Shown here: positions 58,583-64,000 of the stretch, in pieces | How the letters are laid out: each line of letters opens with the position of its first letter | Numbering within the stretch: position 1 is the stretch's first letter | Assembly (NCBI GenBank): GCA_002418205.1 | Contig: DIDP01000035.1 | Location: forward strand, 11,587-75,586 | Direction of reading: 5' to 3' | Source: Anaerolineales bacterium UBA5797 | GTDB taxonomy: Bacteria; Chloroflexota; Anaerolineae; Anaerolineales; Villigracilaceae | DNA length: 64,000 nt | Made by a program: the position numbers and the translations under genes | Notes under the pieces: model-generated | The model's input: only the letters and a program-made list of their open reading frames with translations | Told to the model about the DNA's origin: nothing | Databases searched by the model: none

Positions 58583-59581
58583 ATGCCAGTACAAATCACC
58601 ATCATCGGTCTCGGACAAATCGGCGCCTCGATCGGGCTTGCCCTGAAGGCGCGCGGTGCAAGCCTTCAGATCATGGGGCACGACAAGGACACGCGCGCCG
58701 CCAAAGCCGCGCAGGAAGCCGGCGCGGTGGATACCTACAAATACAACCTGCCCGACTCCGTGCGGGATGCCAGGATCGTGGTCCTTGCCCTGCCGTTTTC
58801 AGAAGTGCGCGAGACGCTGGAGGTGATCGCCCCCGACCTGCAGGAGGGGACTCTCGTGCTGGACACGGCTCTTTCCAAAGGGACGGTTGCCGCGTGGGCG
58901 AATGAGCTGATCCCTCAGGGACGGTTCTACGTGGGGCTCTTCCCCGCCATTCACCCCGATCATCTGCATGGGATCGAATACGGCATCCAAGCCGCCCGCG
59001 CAGACCTGTTCGAAAAGGGCGTGATGGTGGTCACCGCACCGTACGGAACGCCGGAAAACGTATTCAAACTGACAACGGATTTCATCACCCTGATCGGCTC
59101 GCTGCCCCTGCTCATGGATACGGTCGAGGCGGATGGACTGTTGGGCAAGGTGCAGGTCCTGCCGCAGCTTGCCGCCGCGGCTCTGTTGGATGCCACACTC
59201 GACCAGCCCGGCTGGCAGGAGGGGAAGAAACTTGCAGGGCGCCCGTATGCGACGGTCACCTCCGGGCTTGCCTTTCACGATGACGCGGTTTCCCTGCGCG
59301 AAGTCGCTCTGGAAAACCGCGAGAACCTGGTACGCCTGCTCAATGCCTACATCACATCACTGCTCCAACTCCGCGATGACATCGAAGCAGGCGACCGCGA
59401 AGCGCTCGGCGTCCGTCTCGAAAATTCCTGGAACGGACGCATCCGCTGGTTCGACGAACGCGCCGAAGCCGAATGGCTGAACAAGGAAGCCCAGAAGATC
59501 GACGCGCCGTCCTTCGGTGATCGCGTCAACCAGATGCTCTTCGGTTCAGCCTTTGTGGGGCGTCCCAAAGATCGCAAGTGA
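58583..59581 (+). CDS. Prephenate-dehydrogenase-like (TyrA-type) oxidoreductase
   Basis: 332 residues. The N-terminal NAD motif is ITIIGLGQIGASIGLAL, followed by the TyrA-type segments VLALPFSEVRETLEVI, LVLDTALSKGTVAAW and GLFPAIHPDHL (GxxPxHP-like, but lacking the usual GG-HPM histidine pattern). The alpha-helical C-terminal half is diverged. Prephenate or arogenate dehydrogenase is the closest family; since this gene is not in an aromatic-amino-acid cluster, a different substrate is possible. GAGGAT precedes the ATG. Confidence 0.75.
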   Translation: MPVQITIIGLGQIGASIGLALKARGASLQIMGHDKDTRAAKAAQEAGAVDTYKYNLPDSVRDARIVVLALPFSEVRETLEVIAPDLQEGTLVLDTALSKGTVAAWANELIPQGRFYVGLFPAIHPDHLHGIEYGIQAARADLFEKGVMVVTAPYGTPENVFKLTTDFITLIGSLPLLMDTVEADGLLGKVQVLPQLAAAALLDATLDQPGWQEGKKLAGRPYATVTSGLAFHDDAVSLREVALENRENLVRLLNAYITSLLQLRDDIEAGDREALGVRLENSWNGRIRWFDERAEAEWLNKEAQKIDAPSFGDRVNQMLFGSAFVGRPKDRK

Positions 59582-59820
59582 GCCGGTGCTACTGTTACAT
59601 CGTCGAATGCGCGGACGGGACGTACTACACCGGCTGGGCGGTTGACCCTGAGAAACGCCTCGCGGTCCACAACAAGGGACTCGGCGCAAAATACACCAGG
59701 ATGCGCCTGCCGGTGAAACTGGTCTATGTGGAGGAACAGCCGGACCGCACGACCGCCATGAAAAGGGAACGCGCCATCAAAAGGATGACGCGTTCGAAAA
59801 AACAAAAATTGTTTTCGTAG
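59578..59820 (+). CDS. GIY-YIG nuclease-domain protein (YhbQ/UPF0213)
   Basis: 80 residues starting at GTG, overlapping the preceding TGA (GTGA). The catalytic motif CYIVECADGTYYTGWAVDPEKRLAVHNKG is the GIY-YIG pattern (CYIV-x-YYTG), with conserved basic residues and the Glu in KRERAIKRMTR. YhbQ-like proteins are small predicted nucleases of unclear role. Confidence 0.9.
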   Translation: MSRCYCYIVECADGTYYTGWAVDPEKRLAVHNKGLGAKYTRMRLPVKLVYVEEQPDRTTAMKRERAIKRMTRSKKQKLFS

Positions 59821-59846
59821 CAGGGGCACGACATATCGTGCCCCTG
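59821..59846. terminator. Palindrome between convergent genes
   Basis: CAGGGGCACGA (59821-59831) pairs perfectly with TCGTGCCCCTG (59836-59846) across a 4-nt loop, directly after the GIY-YIG stop. Same family as 2140, 27563 and 47076. Confidence 0.65.
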
Positions 59847-59851
59847 CGATA

Positions 59852-60403
59852 TTAATTCGTAAACAACGGCAGATGCCCCAATGAAATGATGTTCATCCAT
59901 TGAGAACGGTCGCCTTCGGTGAAGATCGCCGCCTCCGCCACAACGGTCGAACCCGCCTTGCCCAGGATCATCCTCATCCCCTGCAGGGTGGAGCCGGTGC
60001 TGATCACATCGTCCACGATGACGGCTTTTTTGCCCTTCATCATCTGGATGTCCTTTTCATCGAGGATCAAAGTCTGCGGCTCGCCAGTGGTGATGGACAA
60101 TGTCTCTGCCTTGAGCGCGGCGCCCATATACGGCTTGTACGATTTACGCAGGACAATGTAAGGCATCTTCGTCTCGACGGAGAGCGCGTGCGCCAGCGGA
60201 ATGGACTTGGCTTCCGCGGTCACCAGCACATCGTAGTCAACCTCCCCGAGTTTTTTCGCCAGTTCCCGCGCACAAGCCTGCACAAGCTCCGTATCCCCCA
60301 GGATGTTCAGGATGGCGATCTTCAAGCCCGGCTTGATCTCGAAGAGACGCAGGTCGCGTTTCAAGCCTGCGATTTCCACCGTATAGGTCTCATGTTGGGT
60401 CAT
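59852..60403 (-). CDS. Phosphoribosyltransferase (adenine-type)
   Basis: 183 residues. PRPP-binding motif AVIVDDVISTGSTL; VLVTAEAKSIPLAHALS; MPYIVLRKSYKPYMG. The overall layout fits adenine phosphoribosyltransferase (Apt) or a close relative; the N-terminus (TYTVEIAGLKRDLRLFEIKPGLKIAIL) is not the typical Apt start, so another purine or xanthine substrate is possible. Confidence 0.82.
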   Translation of the reverse strand: MTQHETYTVEIAGLKRDLRLFEIKPGLKIAILNILGDTELVQACARELAKKLGEVDYDVLVTAEAKSIPLAHALSVETKMPYIVLRKSYKPYMGAALKAETLSITTGEPQTLILDEKDIQMMKGKKAVIVDDVISTGSTLQGMRMILGKAGSTVVAEAAIFTEGDRSQWMNIISLGHLPLFTN

Positions 60404-60417
60404 GTTCCGCTCCCGGA

Positions 60418-60502
60418 CATGTCATTCTGAGCGGCGCCTCGTGCCACGAAGGGTCTCCCTGTTGCAATGGAGACGCCTCCTCGCTTCGCTCCTCAGCACG
60501 AC
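60418..60502. repeat. Family-2 palindromic repeat
   Basis: CATGTCATTCTGAGCGG...GCTCCTCAGCACGACA; imperfect hairpin with an inner AGGGTCTCC...GGAGACGCC. Intergenic, between the phosphoribosyltransferase and DUF951 genes, which diverge. Confidence 0.6.
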
Positions 60503-60602
60503 AAAAATTTGAAATTTCTCGCCCGTAGTTTATCACGATTCATTTATAATGCTTACCAGACCACGAGCAGTGTTCAGCACTCTCTGCCCGCCATCCATCA
60601 AC

Positions 60603-60824
60603 ATGCTCCCCGATCTCCGTCTTAACGATCACCTGCGTCTCCGCAAGCAACACCCGTGCGGCTCCTACGAATGGACCGTCACCCGCCTCGGCGCGGACAT
60701 CGGACTCGAATGCAAAGGCTGCGGGCGGCGCGTCATGCTCACCCGCCGCGAACTTGCAAAGCGCCTCAAAGCCAACCTCACCGAACACAAAGAAGAACCT
60801 CATGATCCCAACCCAGACTCCTAG
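60603..60824 (+). CDS. DUF951 protein
   Basis: 73 residues from the ATG at 60603. Family pattern: LRLNDHLRLRKQHPCGSYEWTVTRLGADIGLECKGCGRRVMLTRRELAKRLK, with three cysteines (HPCG and CKGC) and the typical KxHPCG motif. Function unknown; usually single-copy in Firmicutes and Chloroflexota. An earlier ATG at 60549 overlaps a -10 box (TATAAT, 60545-60550) and is unlikely. It overlaps the start of the glycosyltransferase gene by 23 nt. Confidence 0.88.
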   Translation: MLPDLRLNDHLRLRKQHPCGSYEWTVTRLGADIGLECKGCGRRVMLTRRELAKRLKANLTEHKEEPHDPNPDS

Positions 60825-61959
60825 AAAGCCCCACATCGTCTTTTACTTCTCCGATACCGGCGGCGGACATCGCTCCGCGGCAGAGGCGATCATCGAAGCC
60901 ATCGACCTCGAATACAAGAACAAGGTCACCACGGAAATGGTGGACTTCTTCAAGGACTACGCGCCGCGTCCCTTCAACCGCGCCGGAGATATGTACCCCT
61001 ACATGGTCAAAGCGCCAAGGTTATGGAGCGCCAGTTTCTACGCCACCGACGGGCGTCCACAGGCACGCGCCATCACAGCCACCATGTGGCCCATCGCCCG
61101 TCATGCGGCAAAGACGCTTGTCCAAAGCCATCCCGCCGACCTGATCGTCACCGTCCATCCCTTTGCCAACACGTTCGCCCTCAAGGCGCTTGGAAGCAAC
61201 CGTCCGCCCTTCATCAATGTCGTCACCGACATGGTCACCACGCACGCGCTCTGGTTCGACAACCGCGCCGACCTCATCCTCGTCCCCACCGAAACCGCCC
61301 GTGAACGCGCCCTCAAATACCGGATGCCGCCCGAAAAGGTCCGCGTGGTGGGGCTGCCGATCGCAGACCGTTATTGCAAGCCGATGAAGAGGAAAAGCAC
61401 ATTTCGAAAAAAACTTGGCTGGCCTCTGGACAAGCCCATCGTCCTGCTGGTGGGAGGCGGAGAGGGCATGGGTCCGCTTGCGAAGACCGCCCGCGAAATA
61501 GACGCTTCTGGTCTGGACCTTGGGCTGGTCATCGTTTGCGGGCGGAATCAAAAACTCAAAGCGGTTCTCGAAGCTGAGAAATGGGAGAATCCGACCATCG
61601 TCCATGGCTTCACGCGCGACATGCCGGACTTCATGCGCGCCTCCGATTTCATCGTCACCAAGGCAGGGCCCGGCACGATTGCCGAGGCGCTCAACGCGGA
61701 ACTGCCGATCATCCTGTATTCAAAATTACCCGGTCAGGAGGATGGCAATGTGACGTTCGTGCAGGAGGAAGGCGCGGGAGTCTGGGCGCCAACGCCGCAG
61801 GAGGTCGTGCGGACGCTCACCCGCTGGATCTCGCGGCCCGCCGAACGCCAGAAAGTGATAGAGAATTGCCGCCGCGCCGGCAAGCCTGAAGCCGCGCGCA
61901 CAATTGCAAGGACGATCGGGGAAATGCTGGGACTCGAAATCGAACAGCGATCATCATAA
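60802..61959 (+). CDS. MGDG-synthase/UgtP-like glycosyltransferase (GT28 type)
   Basis: 385 residues from the ATG at 60802. N-terminal MGDG_synth motif FYFSDTGGGHRSAAEAIIEAI; the C-terminal GT28 half has VLLVGGGEGMGPL, IVHGFTRDMPDFMRASDFIVTKAGPGTIAEAL and a PGQEDGN donor-site segment. Enzymes of this kind add galactose or glucose to diacylglycerol to make membrane glycolipids. The AAAGAAG site is inside the DUF951 gene, so the two are cotranslated. Confidence 0.9.
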   Translation: MIPTQTPRKPHIVFYFSDTGGGHRSAAEAIIEAIDLEYKNKVTTEMVDFFKDYAPRPFNRAGDMYPYMVKAPRLWSASFYATDGRPQARAITATMWPIARHAAKTLVQSHPADLIVTVHPFANTFALKALGSNRPPFINVVTDMVTTHALWFDNRADLILVPTETARERALKYRMPPEKVRVVGLPIADRYCKPMKRKSTFRKKLGWPLDKPIVLLVGGGEGMGPLAKTAREIDASGLDLGLVIVCGRNQKLKAVLEAEKWENPTIVHGFTRDMPDFMRASDFIVTKAGPGTIAEALNAELPIILYSKLPGQEDGNVTFVQEEGAGVWAPTPQEVVRTLTRWISRPAERQKVIENCRRAGKPEAARTIARTIGEMLGLEIEQRSS

Positions 61960-61991
61960 CGAAGGGCATCGCCTGCTCGTGCCCTGCCAGG

Positions 61992-62843
61992 TCAGGCGCG
62001 ACGCGCCCTGGCTTTCGGCGGTGACACCTGTTTGGCCTGGGATTGCATATACACGGTCCGGATCGGGAACGGAATGTCGATCTTCCGCTTGTCGAGCGCC
62101 TGCTTGACCAGTGAGAACGCGGCATCCTTCGCGGCAATGGGGTTGGTCATCGAAGTATCGATCCAGAAGTAGGTATTTAATTCCAACGCAGAATCTCCGA
62201 AATTGGAAAAGCCGATCAACGGCGCCGGTTCGGGAACGTAACCTGGTATGTTTTGGATCGCATCCAGAACCAGCTTGCGCGCCACATCCATGTCCGTATC
62301 GTATCCCACGCCGACGGGCAGTTCGATGCGCCTGCGGTCTGCGCGGGTGTAGTTGATGATCGGACTCGCCAGAACGTCCGCATTCGGCAGCGTGACGATC
62401 CGCCCATCCAGCGCCTTGATCTCGGTGGTGCGCAGATCGATCTCCAGGACGGTCCCATCAAAGCCAGCCACGCCGATGGTCTCGCCCACATGGAATGGCT
62501 GCTGGAGCAGCAGGATGATCCCCGCCGCGAAGTTCTTCATCACATCCTGCAGGGCAAAACCGACCGTAAAACCGAGGATGCCAAGACCGGCGAGAAAGGC
62601 GGTCACATCGAAGAAACGCTGCAACGCCGTGATCGTCCCGATGACGATGATCGACCAGCGCGCCAGTTGCGACAGCAGATGCGTAACGCCGGCGGGCGAT
62701 TGCCGCCTTTGCAGCACACGTTTGAGAATATTGCTTGCAACCCGTCCGAGATAAAGACTGATGAGAAAGATCGCCAGGGCGGTAAACAGGTTTGGGATTC
62801 CCCCGATAAAGTTATCAATGAAAGTATTTATATGCTCTTCCAT
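61992..62843 (-). CDS. Small-conductance mechanosensitive channel (MscS family)
   Basis: 283 residues. Three N-terminal transmembrane helices; the third is the pore helix LAGLGILGFTVGFALQDVMKNFAAGIILLLQQPF. The beta domain (HVGETIGVAGFDGTVLEIDLRTTEIKALDGRIVTLPNADVLASPIINYT) and the C-terminal alpha/beta region follow. It opens with membrane tension to release osmolytes. AGAGGAGAAGTG precedes the ATG. It converges on the glycosyltransferase gene. Confidence 0.95.
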   Translation of the reverse strand: MEEHINTFIDNFIGGIPNLFTALAIFLISLYLGRVASNILKRVLQRRQSPAGVTHLLSQLARWSIIVIGTITALQRFFDVTAFLAGLGILGFTVGFALQDVMKNFAAGIILLLQQPFHVGETIGVAGFDGTVLEIDLRTTEIKALDGRIVTLPNADVLASPIINYTRADRRRIELPVGVGYDTDMDVARKLVLDAIQNIPGYVPEPAPLIGFSNFGDSALELNTYFWIDTSMTNPIAAKDAAFSLVKQALDKRKIDIPFPIRTVYMQSQAKQVSPPKARARRA

Positions 62844-62926
62844 GTCACTTCTCCTCTTATAAGTTTGGATTATCTTAACCCAAACTCGGGTGAGAGTCCA
62901 ATGTGGAGCAGATTTCCCGTGCCTGA

Positions 62927-62932
62927 TATAAT
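62927..62932 (+). promoter_or_regulatory. -10 box of tsaE, leaderless arrangement
   Basis: TATAAT with 7 nt between the box and the ATG at 62940; no Shine-Dalgarno. The placement also argues against the long upstream frame that begins at 62253, which is antisense to the channel gene. Confidence 0.6.
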
Positions 62933-62939
62933 CCCTCCG

Positions 62940-63437
62940 ATGCCCATTCTGAATTCACACTCGCTGGATTTTTTCAGCCGCAGCCCCGAACAGACGCGCC
63001 GCATCGGCAGGCGTCTGGGCGGGGCATTGCAGGCGGGTGATGTGATCTGCCTGCAGGGCGAACTGGGCGCGGGCAAAACGACCTTCGTGCAGGGTGTTGC
63101 GCAGGGCTGGGGTTCGCAGGATTCCGTCTCCAGCCCGACCTTTATCCTTGTCAACATCTATCGGCGCGCGGATCAGAGCCTGCTTTTTCACATGGACGCC
63201 TATCGCCTCGACTCCACGCCCGAAGCTGAAGAGCTGGACCTGGACACGATGCTCGCCCAGGGGCCCCTCCTCATCGAATGGCCCGAACGGATCGATGGGC
63301 TCGTCCCTCCGGAACATTTGTGGATCAGCCTTGAACATGTTGAGGAGGAAGAGCGTGAGATGAAATTCAAAGCCAGTGGAAAGCGCTACGATGAACTGCT
63401 TGCGATGATCCGCCACGCCGCGTTCGGAGGTGAGTGA
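62940..63437 (+). CDS. tsaE: tRNA t6A biosynthesis ATPase TsaE
   Basis: 165 residues from the ATG at 62940. Walker A GELGAGKT (40-47), the Ser/Thr-rich SSPTFILVNIYR, LFHMDAYRLDSTPEAEELDLDTML and LLIEWPERI. TsaE supports the TsaBD complex in making N6-threonylcarbamoyladenosine at position 37 of ANN-decoding tRNAs. Its stop overlaps the tsaB start (TGATG). Confidence 0.95.
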   Translation: MPILNSHSLDFFSRSPEQTRRIGRRLGGALQAGDVICLQGELGAGKTTFVQGVAQGWGSQDSVSSPTFILVNIYRRADQSLLFHMDAYRLDSTPEAEELDLDTMLAQGPLLIEWPERIDGLVPPEHLWISLEHVEEEEREMKFKASGKRYDELLAMIRHAAFGGE

Positions 63438-64000
63438 TGCTGCTGGCAGTGGACACCTCCACCGCGCAGGTTGGACTTGCGTTGTATGATGGCGCGCAGG
63501 TGATCGGCGAGATCGCATGGAGAAGCCATCAACGTCATACCGTCGAGCTTGCCCCCGCCATCCAGGACCTTTTGACGCGTTGCGGCATGACGATGGATGA
63601 TGTCGAGGCATTGGGCGTTGCACTAGGTCCCGGTTCGTTTACGAGCCTGCGGGTGGGTCTGGCTTTGGTAAAGGGACTGGCGCTATCCAGACACATCCCG
63701 CTCGTCGGCATCCCGACGCTGGATATTCTCGCATCCGCACAGCCCGCCTCTAGGAATCCGCTTGTGACCGCCATCCAGGCGGGACGCGGCAGATTCGCCG
63801 CGGGCTGGTATAAAAGTTCAAAGAACGGCTGGCAGGCTAAAGGTCCGGCAAGAGTCGTGACCATCGAAGCGTTGCTGGAGGAGGTCAAGACTCCGTCCCT
63901 CTTGTGCGGCGAATTCACGTCCGAAGATCGTCAAAGATTGATGGGGAATGAAAATGTGCGTCTTGCCTCGCCCGCACAATCGGTGAGGCGCCCTGCCGTG
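63437..64000 (+). CDS. tsaB: tRNA t6A biosynthesis protein TsaB (3' truncated by window end)
   Basis: The frame begins MLLAVDTSTAQVGLALYDG at 63437, overlapping the tsaE stop, and stays open to the window end (188 codons). ASKHA-fold signs are VDTSTAQVGLAL, SHQRHTVELAPAIQDLL and the diagnostic GVALGPGSFTSLRVGLALVKGLA. TsaB is the scaffold partner of TsaD. No ribosome binding site is needed with the overlap. Confidence 0.93.
   Translation, partial: MLLAVDTSTAQVGLALYDGAQVIGEIAWRSHQRHTVELAPAIQDLLTRCGMTMDDVEALGVALGPGSFTSLRVGLALVKGLALSRHIPLVGIPTLDILASAQPASRNPLVTAIQAGRGRFAAGWYKSSKNGWQAKGPARVVTIEALLEEVKTPSLLCGEFTSEDRQRLMGNENVRLASPAQSVRRPAV

Noticed and set aside
62253..62939. Long N-terminal extension of TsaE
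   Set aside because: The extension is antisense to the MscS gene, and TsaE homology starts only at the ATG at 62940, which has its own -10 box.
1..64000. tRNA or rRNA genes
   Set aside because: I looked for GGTTCGAATCC-type T-arms and conserved 16S/23S segments and saw none; a tRNAscan-SE run would decide.

Overview
The window reads as part of a bacterial chromosome from the Chloroflexota, most likely class Anaerolineae. This is an inference from gene content: HerA-NurA, a DUF951 gene next to an MGDG-synthase-like glycosyltransferase, several large LuxR-type ATPase regulators, many Thr/Pro-rich membrane tails and dispersed palindromic intergenic repeats. Genes are densely packed, many with ATGA stop/start overlaps. 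I found no rRNA, tRNA or CRISPR array and no recognisable transposase.

Layout. 1-2.1 kb: the tail of an FHA membrane protein, a PP2C phosphatase and a cupin. 2.2-12.9 kb (minus): rsmG, a DUF4349 protein, a tightly packed operon (saccharopine-dehydrogenase-like, YbhB/YbcL, esterase, Nudix, coaBC, metallophosphoesterase), ferritin, DUF1232, PRPP synthetase, an EamA transporter and an ICMT-like methyltransferase. 13.1-17 kb: a LuxR-type ATPase regulator and two small secreted proteins with related 3' regions. 17-24.3 kb: polX, two CPBP protease-family proteins, an alpha/beta hydrolase and a NarL-type two-component pair. 24.4-27.6 kb: a methyltransferase, a winged-helix-like protein and a GHKL ATPase. 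27.6-31.4 kb: a YdcZ transporter, an SRPBCC protein, a second LuxR-type ATPase and a 5' fragment of a second ydcZ. 31.4-34 kb: a thiol-redox and stress cluster (groES, glutaredoxin, TlpA, PDO, OsmC). 34.2-38.5 kb: ECF sigma and anti-sigma factors, a steroid-reductase-like protein, an epimerase, OsmC and rhodanese. 39-45.2 kb: a HerA-NurA cluster whose herA 3' end has been duplicated around two toxin-antitoxin modules. 45.3-54.5 kb: SIMPL lipoprotein, a dehydrogenase, YitT, an AviRa-like methyltransferase, a beta-propeller lipoprotein, YhhN, era, GT39 and EamA. 54.7-57.8 kb: a TIR-repeat-polytopic membrane protein. 57.8-64 kb: ogt, a TyrA-like dehydrogenase, GIY-YIG, a phosphoribosyltransferase, DUF951, a glycosyltransferase, MscS, tsaE and the start of tsaB.

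The parts most worth a second look are: (i) the herA tail copies that separate AbrB/PIN and BrnT/BrnA at 39.18-41.0 kb; (ii) the TIR, six-repeat, multi-membrane-span protein at 54.7 kb; (iii) the winged-helix plus GHKL ATPase pair at 25-27.6 kb; (iv) the ydcZ 5' remnant beside the second LuxR ATPase; and (v) a recurrent -10 box placed 6-8 nt before start codons without a Shine-Dalgarno, which predicts leaderless transcripts for several genes. All functions are inferred from motifs read by eye; no database search was run.
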